Shown here: positions 8,108-15,359 of the stretch, piece after piece
How positions within the stretch are numbered: the first letter of the stretch is position 1
Layout: each line of letters opens with the position of its first letter
Assembly: GCA_937126915.1 (NCBI GenBank)
Contig: CAKZLM010000062.1
Span: 1 to 37,195, forward strand
Direction of reading: 5' to 3'
From: an uncultured Alphaproteobacteria bacterium
GTDB taxonomy: Bacteria; Pseudomonadota; Alphaproteobacteria; Sphingomonadales; SMXR01
DNA length: 37,195 bases
Translations under genes and position numbers: made by a program
The notes under the pieces: generated by a model
Told to the model about the DNA's origin: nothing
What the model saw: the letters and a program-made list of their open reading frames with translations, nothing else
Database searches by the model: none

Positions 8108-9244
8108 ATGACCAAAAAGCATCGTTTTGAAACCGCAGCCATTCATGCGGGCCAAGAGGTTGATCCGCACACCGGCGCTATTAGCCAAGCCATTCATCCA
8201 TCAACCACTTTTGAACGCGATTTAGACGGCGGCTATGAGCGAGGGTATCAATATACCCGCTCTGGCAATCCTAATCGGTCATCACTTGAAACCTGCATGA
8301 CCGAGCTGGAAGGTGGTGCGGCGTCTGCGGCTTTTTCTTCCGGTATGGCAGCAGTATCAGCAGTGTTTCAATGCCTGAAACCCCATGACCATGTGATCGT
8401 CCCTGATGACATGTATTATGGCGTTAAAGTGCTGCATCAAACCATTTTTGATCGCTGGCAATTGGCGGTTAGCCCTGTGGACATGACAAATCTAAAAGCA
8501 GTGGAAGAGGCCATCAATAACAACACCCGCCTTATTTGGGCAGAAACCCCCTCAAACCCACAATTAAAAATTTGCGATATTGCGGCTCTTGCCTCCATCG
8601 CTAAACGACATGGCCTGATGTTGGGCTGTGATAACACATGGTCTACCCCTGTTATCACCCGCCCGCTAGAATTAGGCGCTGATATTGTTATGCATTCCAG
8701 CACCAAATATATTGGCGGGCATAGCGATGTCTTAGGCGGCATTGTCACGGTGAAAGAAGACAATGACTTTTTTGAAGAATTACGCAATGTACAAAAAGAA
8801 ATTGGCGCGGTGCCATCGCCGTTTGACAGCTGGTTAACCCTGCGCGGATTGCAAACGCTGGCGTTGCGGGTTCGTGCCCACAGCCAAAATGCCGAACAAT
8901 TGGTACAATGGTTAATTGATCACCCCAAGGTGGCAAAGGTGCATTATCCAAGCCTAGAAAGCCACCCGCAACATGATATTGCCCAGCGTCAAATGGCCCT
9001 AAATGGCGGTATGATTTCTTTTGAAACCAAGGGTGATGAACAAACCGCCATAAAACTCACCCATCATGTTGAGACCATAAAACGCGCCACCAGCTTAGGT
9101 GGCACCCATTCGCTGATTGAGCATCGTCGCTCTATTGAAGGGGATGACAGCACAACGCCGCCAACCTTAATTCGCATGTCGGTGGGGTTAGAGCATATTT
9201 TAGATATTATTGAAGACCTTGAACAAGCGTTTAATAAAATCTAA
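8108..9244 (+). CDS. Cys/Met metabolism PLP-dependent trans-sulfuration enzyme (cystathionine beta-lyase/gamma-synthase type)
   Basis: 378-residue fold-type I PLP enzyme. The Schiff-base lysine is Lys200 in HSSTKYIGGHSD. Also present are the YTRSGNPNR segment (phosphate/substrate contacts), SSGMAAVSAV, the cofactor aspartate in LGCDNTWSTP, and the C-terminal SLGGTHSLIEHR and IRMSVGLEH signatures. The family interconverts cysteine and homocysteine through cystathionine. Gamma-synthase, beta-lyase and gamma-lyase cannot be told apart safely by eye, so metB versus metC is left open. The ATG follows AGGGGGA at suitable spacing; an ATG six bases upstream is out of frame and closes at once. The consensus promoter at 8049 suggests constitutive expression. 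Confidence 0.92.
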   Translation: MTKKHRFETAAIHAGQEVDPHTGAISQAIHPSTTFERDLDGGYERGYQYTRSGNPNRSSLETCMTELEGGAASAAFSSGMAAVSAVFQCLKPHDHVIVPDDMYYGVKVLHQTIFDRWQLAVSPVDMTNLKAVEEAINNNTRLIWAETPSNPQLKICDIAALASIAKRHGLMLGCDNTWSTPVITRPLELGADIVMHSSTKYIGGHSDVLGGIVTVKEDNDFFEELRNVQKEIGAVPSPFDSWLTLRGLQTLALRVRAHSQNAEQLVQWLIDHPKVAKVHYPSLESHPQHDIAQRQMALNGGMISFETKGDEQTAIKLTHHVETIKRATSLGGTHSLIEHRRSIEGDDSTTPPTLIRMSVGLEHILDIIEDLEQAFNKI

Positions 9245-9299
9245 GATCATAGATGAACCGTATAGCGATAAAACAGAAGACACTTGAGGGGAAAATATC

Positions 9300-9878
9300 A
9301 TGATCAAAACTTTCACAAAAGCCGCCTTAGCAGTTGCATGCGCCACAATGACCATGCCCGTTTTGTCGCTGCCTGCCAGTGCCCATATTGACCTTATTTC
9401 ACCGAAACCTTTGGTCGGTGGTCGTGTTGATCGTGGTCGTGCCTTAAAGGTTCATCCTTTTGGAGCGCCGGGTGTTGACCCTGCAGAAGAACCATCAACC
9501 GAAGTTGAAAGCGGGTCAGTTCTTCAATTAGACCTAAATCATTATGTTTACCACCCGGGTGATATTGTCGTCCTATGGACCACTGACCCTGAAGGCAAAG
9601 ACGTGATGCCCGCCATGACCATTCCATCAATGGATACACCCGTACCTCATAACAACTGGCTTGCAGGCATGACCGCACCATGTTCAGAAGAAACCGGTTG
9701 CAAGGTGGCCCGCACTGACATTCCGTTCAGCATGTGGGTAAAATTACCTGAGGTTAAGGGCGACATTTATCTAGTTGTGCGCCAAGTGATGCACGATAAA
9801 TTCGATCAGATGGATAACGGTAGTGTTGGTTTAAGCCGTATTTATTATCACCAAACAGCAAAACTGACCCTGAAATAA
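9300..9878 (+). CDS. Secreted protein with predicted mature N-terminal histidine; LPMO-like (SCE4755-type) candidate
   Basis: 192 residues. A clear Sec signal ends PASA, with cleavage predicted between Ala28 and His29, so the mature protein would begin HIDLISP. An N-terminal histidine after signal cleavage is the hallmark of copper histidine-brace proteins (lytic polysaccharide monooxygenases and relatives). Further candidate ligands are His81 and His85 (NHYVYHPGD), His165 (VRQVMHDK) and His184 (YYHQ). The VYHPG segment and late VVRQ...YYHQ pattern recall, from memory, the family annotated as SCE4755 polysaccharide-monooxygenase-like. Cys128 and Cys134 could form a disulfide. The RBS is GAGGGGA, 55 bases after the PLP enzyme. 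Oxidative activity is not established; a copper-binding or structural role is equally possible. Confidence 0.6.
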   Translation: MIKTFTKAALAVACATMTMPVLSLPASAHIDLISPKPLVGGRVDRGRALKVHPFGAPGVDPAEEPSTEVESGSVLQLDLNHYVYHPGDIVVLWTTDPEGKDVMPAMTIPSMDTPVPHNNWLAGMTAPCSEETGCKVARTDIPFSMWVKLPEVKGDIYLVVRQVMHDKFDQMDNGSVGLSRIYYHQTAKLTLK

Positions 9879-9893
9879 ATCAGGGTCAGTTCT
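9864..9893 (+). terminator. Rho-independent terminator overlapping the stop codon
   Basis: CTGACCCTGA (9864-9873) and TCAGGGTCAG (9880-9889) form a perfect 10-bp stem around a 6-base loop that contains the stop codon, followed by TTCT. The T-run is weak. Confidence 0.6.
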
Positions 9894-9938
9894 AATATGG
9901 CTGACCAACCAATCATATGTTGAAAATATAAACCAGCT

Positions 9939-10169
9939 TTAATGGGCGATCATTGATTTGCGGGCCTTTTCAATAAATTTAAGGTCCTTAAGGGCAATGC
10001 CTTTGCCAGCCCCTTCACGGGCAAGCTCAATCATTTCTTTATAGCGCTTGGTGCGCCAGCATTCATAAAGTTGGGCATTAACCGCTTCCATTGGGGTATG
10101 AAAAAATTCTTTACCATCGGCTTCTGCCTGACAGGTTTTTAACTTCGCTGCGTCCAAGGTGTAGGACAT
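9939..10169 (-). CDS. Small conserved-looking protein of unknown function, 76 residues
   Basis: Starts at ATG 10169 behind a strong RBS (GAGGAGA), five codons inside the longest possible frame, which has no RBS. The 76-residue product (MSYTLDAAKL...) has no signal peptide or membrane segment. It is rich in Lys, Glu and Ala, is predicted largely helical by eye, and has two cysteines (residues 13 and 37). I do not recognise the family. The strong RBS and unbiased codon use suggest it is real. It converges on the secreted histidine-N-terminus gene, and the tRNA lies beyond its 5' side. Confidence 0.6.
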   Translation of the reverse strand: MSYTLDAAKLKTCQAEADGKEFFHTPMEAVNAQLYECWRTKRYKEMIELAREGAGKGIALKDLKFIEKARKSMIAH

Positions 10170-10415
10170 TTTATTTCTCCTCACACTATTTAATTATTCT
10201 TATATTACAAAATACCACTCAATTATTAATAATTAGTAAACATGTAATGACTATAGCGCCATTAATCAATAGAACGCATAGGCAATTTGTCGCACCAATA
10301 CAGCGGGTTACCGCAAAGTGGACAAATTAAACAATGAATGATGATTTCTTTTTAAAAATTGAATGAATTAGGGATTGCCTTTTTAATCAATCCTGATTAT
10401 TGAATGCCTATCGGT

Positions 10416-10492
10416 GGGCCTGTAGCTCAGTTGGTTAGAGCCGGCCGCTCATAACGGCTTGGTCGGGGGTTCGAGTCCCTCCGGGCCCACCA
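10416..10492 (+). tRNA. tRNA with CAU anticodon, probably tRNA-Ile2 (lysidine-modified) rather than tRNA-Met
   Basis: 77 bases fold into a full cloverleaf: acceptor GGGCCTG/CGGGCCC with one G-T pair, D-arm GCTC/GAGC, anticodon stem GGCCG/CGGCT, anticodon loop CTCATAA, T-arm GGGGG-TTCGAGT-CCCTC, and encoded CCA. The CAU anticodon fits elongator Met or Ile2. The acceptor stem, the D-arm and the TTGGTCG variable region resemble tRNA-Ile species, and the full first pair G-C excludes an initiator. Ile2 would need TilS to convert C34 to lysidine. Automated annotation often labels such genes tRNA-Met. Confidence 0.93.
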
Positions 10493-10511
10493 ATATCATT
10501 TTTATTAAGGC

Positions 10512-11495
10512 TTAAGGCTTTCTAATAGCCTCTAACAAAGCTTTATTGTCTGGCACATCGGCAAACACATCCCATTCGAGATAATATCCTTCAGGGTCAT
10601 AAGCCACAAAGGTTCTAACCTTATTGCCTGTATTGCCCTCTTCACTTAAATGGTCCGATCGTATTTTAATCTGGGGGTGAGACTTCATATAATTAAACCA
10701 GCCCTCGATATTATCAGTTAGGATGGACAAGGTAACAGCTTTCATTTCTGTAAAACGATGCATGCCGCGCTGTTCGTCCACCGGACCAAAAAAGCCCGTG
10801 CCACCCATGGGATAAATTTTTGCCCAGCCCTGATCAACGATCAGATCAAAGCCCAAAATATTTTCATAAAAGTTTTGGATGTTTTCCATGTCTTTATAGT
10901 AGAACCACACAATGGTTGCCTTAAAGCCAAGGCCTTCGGGAACCTCTGAAGCACCCTCTTCTGGATAGAGGGTTTCAAAGCTGTCCAATACGGGCATGAG
11001 ATGCTCATTTTCTGGATGCGGATTAAAGCGCTCAAACTCCAGCAAATAGCCCTCTGGGTCAACCGCTACAAACCCGTGATGCGGGCGACCTTCCACTGGA
11101 TTATACTCTTTAGATCGAAGCTCAATTCCTGATGATGAGACATAATCCCACCAGCCGTCTAATTGATCTGTGACCAGCGCTATTGCCGTGGTTTTGGGTT
11201 CATCGGCATGGTGCATACCTTTGGCAGAATCCACCAAGGTAACAAAGGATTTTGGGGCCACTTGCATGATTTTAGCAAAGCCATAGTCAACCACCACCCG
11301 CAGCCCCAATTTATCGCGGTAAAAGGCAGTCGCAGCCTCAACATCTTTATAGTAGAAAAAAACGTTGGATGCTGTGGCACCAAACTCACTCATGGCATCA
11401 ACATTCTGCTCTTCAGCTACAGCGCCATTGCTTGATGAAACTGGCATTGCCACCACCATTACGAACACCCCAATCATTGCTAATATCTTCTTCAT
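10512..11495 (-). CDS. Secreted protein with two VOC (glyoxalase/dioxygenase-fold) domains
   Basis: 327 residues from the ATG at 11495, chosen because GAGAGGGGG lies just upstream and a typical signal peptide (MKKILAMIGVFVMVVAMP) begins there. Two VOC units follow, at about 30-165 and 185-325. Each opens with a VFFYYKD or VWFYYKD strand, continues with FYRDKLG or FYENILG, and closes with DPEGYLLEFE or DPEGYYLEWD. VOC proteins include glyoxalase I, extradiol dioxygenases and resistance proteins. The usual first-strand metal histidine is not obvious (F/Y-rich instead), while the closing Glu is kept, so metal binding is uncertain. Export is unusual for this fold. The gene ends 19 bases from the convergent tRNA gene. 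Confidence 0.8.
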   Translation of the reverse strand: MKKILAMIGVFVMVVAMPVSSSNGAVAEEQNVDAMSEFGATASNVFFYYKDVEAATAFYRDKLGLRVVVDYGFAKIMQVAPKSFVTLVDSAKGMHHADEPKTTAIALVTDQLDGWWDYVSSSGIELRSKEYNPVEGRPHHGFVAVDPEGYLLEFERFNPHPENEHLMPVLDSFETLYPEEGASEVPEGLGFKATIVWFYYKDMENIQNFYENILGFDLIVDQGWAKIYPMGGTGFFGPVDEQRGMHRFTEMKAVTLSILTDNIEGWFNYMKSHPQIKIRSDHLSEEGNTGNKVRTFVAYDPEGYYLEWDVFADVPDNKALLEAIRKP

Positions 11496-11728
11496 AGAGC
11501 CCCCTCTCAATTTAAAGCAGCATGACACGACACTTGAGGAAATTCCAGAAGTTATTCTAGACTAACACGCCTCACATTTAGCGCCTAATTTTCTATAATT
11601 ATAGCTTTATCACTTAATAATTTAGCCCTAGGCTATGAAAATAACAAACCTTGGAAAAGCGCTTAAAAGGTACTTTGTTGTTGTAGGTCACTCGTATAAT
11701 AATCATTATTGGATAGGAAACTATCTTT

Positions 11729-12242
11729 ATGGACCCTAGACTAGAAAAGCACGCGATTGACCGTTCGATATTTAGAACACAAAGCCATCGCTGTTCAAAC
11801 CACCACGCTAAATGAAACAGCCCTAAAGGCAACCTATCATACATTAGTTGCTGATAAACCTGATGCCGTAACACATGCCATTGCTTTATTTATTGAACCG
11901 CCCTTTGGCAACATCGACCAACGCCAGCACTTAATCGGCTATGACCACCCACCAAGCGGCATGAGAACCGAAAAGCTCTATGATATTCCTGCTGGCTATT
12001 ATGCCTATCATTCATCAACAGGTAGCATGGCAGATTTACAGCAATCCATGCTCTCTTTTCGAAAAAACCACCTTGACTCGTCGCCCTAAGAAAGTGCCTC
12101 AACATTATTTTTTGAACATGTCCCTTTAACCACTTTGCCATTCGACTATAGCGCAACAGAGCGCACACTTTATGTAAAAGTGCGCAAAAAACAGCAAGAA
12201 TTGCACAGCTTTATTTTTTGTCTTTTCCTATATCTAAAATAA
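11729..12242 (+). pseudogene. Decayed GyrI-like (AraC effector-binding type) domain gene
   Basis: The longest intact piece is 11757-12089 (110 codons, TTG start, no good RBS). Continuing past its TAA (12087-12089) in the same frame gives about 50 more codons (ESASTLFFEHVPL... RTLYVKVRKK) to a TAA at 12240. The joined sequence has the GyrI-like two-unit pattern: IGYD-P, then DIPAGYYAYHSSTGSMADLQQS, then a C-terminal strand close to E-R-x-LYVKV. The nearest ATG with a Shine-Dalgarno-like AGGA is at 11729 but in another frame (MDPRLEKHAI), implying a one-base shift near 11757. One nonsense codon plus one frameshift point to a disabled small-molecule-binding protein. The next gene begins 14 bases later in the same direction. 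Confidence 0.5.
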
Positions 12243-12256
12243 ATTAGGAGAACACA

Positions 12257-13126
12257 ATGATACGACCAGCGGTACAATATGGGCTCTATCCCACCCTTTT
12301 AGCCTGCACGTTTGGCTTTATTGCCTATACCATTCATTAAGATTGGGACTTAAAAAACGCCTTCATATGGTTTGCTTGAGTGCGCTTTACCCTCTTATTT
12401 GTCACTGAGTTTCTGCTCCCTGCTAAAGATGAATGGAAAATGACATGGCGGTCTTTTTGGCGTGACATTAAATATGGGTTAATAGTTATGGCGGTTTCGC
12501 GCTTGATGCGATTTTTTATTGTTCTATTGGCCCTTGACTTAGCTCCCATTAATCAATCTGGCCTACTATTTAATAGCAATTTATTTGTTGGGTTCATTTT
12601 AACCGCCCTGACGGCAGAGTTTTTACAATATTGGTTTCACCGCTTTTGTCATGAAGGTAAGGGCAAGCTAGGGCGTTGGTGTTGGCACATTCACGCTGCA
12701 CACCATCTGCCAGCTAAAGTATATTTGGTTATGCACGGTGTTATGCATCCCTTTAATCAGATCATCTCCTTTTCCCTAATCCAACTTTCCCTTGTTGGCT
12801 TAGGAGCAAGCGCGCCATCTATTTTTATGGTCAACGCTTTGATGGGTTTTCACGGGTTAATATCTCATTTTAACGTTGATATTCTTGCTGGCTGGCTAAA
12901 TTACATCTTCATCAGCACAGAATTGCACCGCTATCACCACAGTGCAAATTTAGATGAATCTAAAAATTATAGCGGCTTTTTAACCATCTGGGATTTGGTC
13001 TTTGGCACATTTTATTACCGCCCCAACCAACTGCCCTTAAAATTAGGTGTTACAGACCCTAAGAACTACCCTGAAAGCAATGATGTCGTGAAGGTTTTAG
13101 CGCTACCATTTAAAAAGTACACATAA
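12257..13126 (+). pseudogene. Sterol desaturase / fatty acid hydroxylase family gene with two in-frame stop codons near the start
   Basis: An ATG at 12257 with a strong RBS (TTAGGAG, six to seven bases away) begins MIRPAVQYGLYP, which looks like the normal N-terminus of this membrane family. The frame meets TAA at 12338-12340 and TGA at 12377-12379, then stays open for 248 codons to 13126 with no frameshift. The distal part keeps all the histidine clusters of the di-iron superfamily: HRFCHE, HIHAAHH and ELHRYHH, plus hydrophobic segments around them. A GTG at 12380 could start a shortened protein but has no RBS and lies inside a transmembrane region. Total length without stops is about 289 codons, normal for the family. 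Recent inactivation, assembly error and restart at GTG are the three options. Confidence 0.75.
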
Positions 13127-13153
13127 AAAGAGGCACCAAAAGGTGCCTCTTTT
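13126..13153. terminator. Bidirectional rho-independent terminator between convergent genes
   Basis: AAAAGAGGCACC, loop AAAA, GGTGCCTCTTTT: a perfect 12-bp stem with A/T runs on both sides, so it can stop transcripts from both strands. It abuts the desaturase stop codon and serves the transporter pair from the other side. Confidence 0.9.
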
Positions 13154-13174
13154 AATAATGGTTAATGCGTTCTT

Positions 13175-13594
13175 TTATTTTTTCAAAGGCGTTAAGTCAA
13201 ACACCAGCATACCCGCAATAAAGGCGGTGAGGAAAATATAAACATCCGTGCCACCGAGCGTAATAGCTGCCAACGCTGGCCCTGGGCATAAACCGACAAG
13301 CCCCCAACCAATGCCAAAGAATACCGCGCCCAACACCAAACGTTTGTCGATATGTCTGCCTTGTGGAATGTGGAAACAGACATCGAACACAGGCTTAGCC
13401 CGTTTGGTAATCACTTTATACCCTAGAAAAGTGAGCACCAAGGCACCCCCCATCACAAAAGCCAATGACGGGTCCCAATTGCCTAAAATATCGAGGAAAG
13501 AACGCACTTTTTGAGGATTAGTCATTTCTGCAACGGTTAAGCCAACGCCAAACACCACACCAGATATTAAAGCTGTTAAATTTTTCATCATCAT
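13175..13594 (-). CDS. YeeE/YedE-family half-transporter, DUF6691 type
   Basis: 139-residue membrane protein with about four hydrophobic segments. Signatures of the DUF6691/PmpB-like half are [25 protein letters not shown] near the N-terminus, [14 protein letters not shown], and [19 protein letters not shown] with the conserved Cys. Family members are linked to uptake of thiosulfate or other sulfur compounds and pair with a second half. The partner is directly upstream, 4 bases away, so both are translated from one mRNA. The usual neighbouring sulfide-responsive regulator (BigR type) or rhodanese is not in this window. Confidence 0.88.
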   Translation of the reverse strand: MMMKNLTALISGVVFGVGLTVAEMTNPQKVRSFLDILGNWDPSLAFVMGGALVLTFLGYKVITKRAKPVFDVCFHIPQGRHIDKRLVLGAVFFGIGWGLVGLCPGPALAAITLGGTDVYIFLTAFIAGMLVFDLTPLKK

Positions 13595-13598
13595 GGCC

Positions 13599-14024
13599 TT
13601 ACCCTCCCATCATCATATTCATGATGGCAACGGTGACCATGCCAGCAAACATGAAAGTCAACACCGCCACAAGCGAGCGAACCGATAGACGAGACAAGCC
13701 ACAAACACCGTGTCCCGATGTGCATCCAGAACCAAGGCGGGTACCAAAACCCACCAACAGGCCACCGGCAATAATCAAACCTTTATTGTCGGTCATCACA
13801 AAATTGGGTTGTACCCCCATCACCATGGTATAGACAACCGGACCCGCAATTAATCCCAACACAAATGCAACGCGCCATAAGCGATCACCCGCATCGGCAA
13901 ACACGGTGCCTGAAAATATGCCACTGATGCCTGCAATGCGGCCATTGAACATCATCAGCAATAAAGCTGATAAGCCAATAATCAAGCCGCCAATTAGGGC
14001 ACTAATTGGTGTGAAATTTTCCAT
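13599..14024 (-). CDS. YeeE/YedE-family half-transporter (sulfur compound transport)
   Basis: 141-residue integral membrane protein, first gene of the pair. It carries the family motifs [14 protein letters not shown] near residue 30 and [23 protein letters not shown] around 93-115, with the paired cysteines thought to handle thiosulfate or persulfide sulfur in the TsuA/YeeE family. An RBS (GAGGGAAG) precedes the ATG. With its downstream partner it makes the two-piece version of a protein that is fused in many bacteria. The substrate (thiosulfate, sulfite or another sulfur species) is not determined by sequence. Confidence 0.9.
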   Translation of the reverse strand: MENFTPISALIGGLIIGLSALLLMMFNGRIAGISGIFSGTVFADAGDRLWRVAFVLGLIAGPVVYTMVMGVQPNFVMTDNKGLIIAGGLLVGFGTRLGSGCTSGHGVCGLSRLSVRSLVAVLTFMFAGMVTVAIMNMMMGG

Positions 14025-14203
14025 ATTCTTCCCTCTTTTCCAAATTATCAGAATTAAAAGCGTTGATTGTCATTTCGCTAGACGAAACCTTAAAATCTTA
14101 TATCATAATGGAACTGACTAATCAGTAACCCATAGCAATTTGTTTATTAGATAAACTTAATATACATTGATTCTATTAGATTTGACAAGGCCTATTTATT
14201 TCT

Positions 14204-15313
14204 ATGTCCTTTAAAAGCATTACCATCCGCTTAGGCTCAAGAGCAAAACGTATCATCCAAGAACATGGGCTAAAACCTGACCTCTTTCATGTCATGCCAG
14301 CTGCTTCGGGTGGACCAAAATGGATCATTTTACATCAATTGGATAAAGTGCTGTTTCCTTGGCTCTTAAACCGCGACACTGACAATCCGCTTCACACCAT
14401 TAGCTCATCCATTGGGGCATGGCGCATGACCTGCTTGGCGAATAAAGACCCAGTTGCAGCGCTAGATCGTTTTAAGCACCATTATTTTAATTTCCCCTTT
14501 AGCGATGGAGATGGACCCAGAGACATTACCGAAAACAGTTACCCCGTTTTGGCACACATTGCTGATGGTGCTTATGCTGACCAAGTTTTGAACAACCCAA
14601 AGGTTTTTAGCCATTATTTGGTGAACCTATCGCGCGGGCCCTTTCACAGCGAAAATAAAACCCTCCTCATTCCCTGCTTACTATCCCTTGCTGCGGCTAA
14701 TTTTGTTTGCCGTAAAGCCATTGGATGGGGCTTCAAGCGCGCCTTATTTTATGATCCCCGCCAAAAACCACCCTTTTATGATGCCAATGACTTACCTATT
14801 GTTCATGTGCCCCTAGCAAAAGATAATTTGATGGATGCCATCGTTGCCACCAGTACCATCCCTGTAGTGATGACTGGGGTTAAAGACATTCCCGGGGGCC
14901 CCAAAGGAACTTATCGCGATGGTGGTTTAACCGATTATCATTTTGATATGGACTTTTTAGGTCACCGCTATCAAAGCCCACCCATAGATGTTCTTGACGA
15001 TGATCACCGCTTAGTGATCTATCCTCACTTTATGGATCGCATTCATCCCGGTTGGTTTGATAAATATCGCCCCAACAGGCGCCCTCACCCAAAAAACTTA
15101 AGTGACATGGTTTTCATCGCCCCGAAGGATGATTGGATAAAAACACTGCCCGGTGCCAAAATTCCTGATCGCAAAGATTTTGAGACAATGTCGTGGGAAG
15201 AACGACTAATGCGCTGGGAGTTGGTTTTAGAGCAATCAAAAATCATGGCTGATGAGCTGAAAAATTGGTTAAACAGCCCTGATCCTATGAAAAAATGTCA
15301 AGACATGTGGTGA
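14204..15313 (+). CDS. Patatin-like phospholipase family protein
   Basis: 369 residues. The patatin catalytic dyad is visible: Ser69 in S-S-S-I-G (67-71, followed by AWR) and Asp239 in YRDGGLTDYH. The oxyanion-hole glycines lie in ASGGPKW (34-40). The nucleophile elbow is normally G-X-S-X-G; here the first Gly is Ser67, a substitution that may be subfamily-specific. No signal peptide is seen, so it is probably a cytoplasmic or membrane-associated lipid acyl hydrolase. The start is weakly supported because only a poor RBS precedes the ATG. A YjiH-type membrane protein follows 46 bases downstream, possibly co-transcribed. Confidence 0.85.
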   Translation: MSFKSITIRLGSRAKRIIQEHGLKPDLFHVMPAASGGPKWIILHQLDKVLFPWLLNRDTDNPLHTISSSIGAWRMTCLANKDPVAALDRFKHHYFNFPFSDGDGPRDITENSYPVLAHIADGAYADQVLNNPKVFSHYLVNLSRGPFHSENKTLLIPCLLSLAAANFVCRKAIGWGFKRALFYDPRQKPPFYDANDLPIVHVPLAKDNLMDAIVATSTIPVVMTGVKDIPGGPKGTYRDGGLTDYHFDMDFLGHRYQSPPIDVLDDDHRLVIYPHFMDRIHPGWFDKYRPNRRPHPKNLSDMVFIAPKDDWIKTLPGAKIPDRKDFETMSWEERLMRWELVLEQSKIMADELKNWLNSPDPMKKCQDMW

Positions 15314-15359
15314 TGGTCGCGATAAACTAACATTCGAGAGATTGTAAAGAGGGTGGGAT

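Noticed and set aside
11614-11874. 86-codon minus-strand frame overlapping the GyrI-like remnant
   Set aside because: No RBS or family resemblance, and the plus strand reads as a recognisable domain across the same bases.
12377-12379. TGA in the desaturase frame as selenocysteine or reassigned codon
   Set aside because: A second stop (TAA) lies 13 codons earlier, no SECIS-like hairpin is evident just after the TGA, and TGA and TAA act as normal stops elsewhere in the window.
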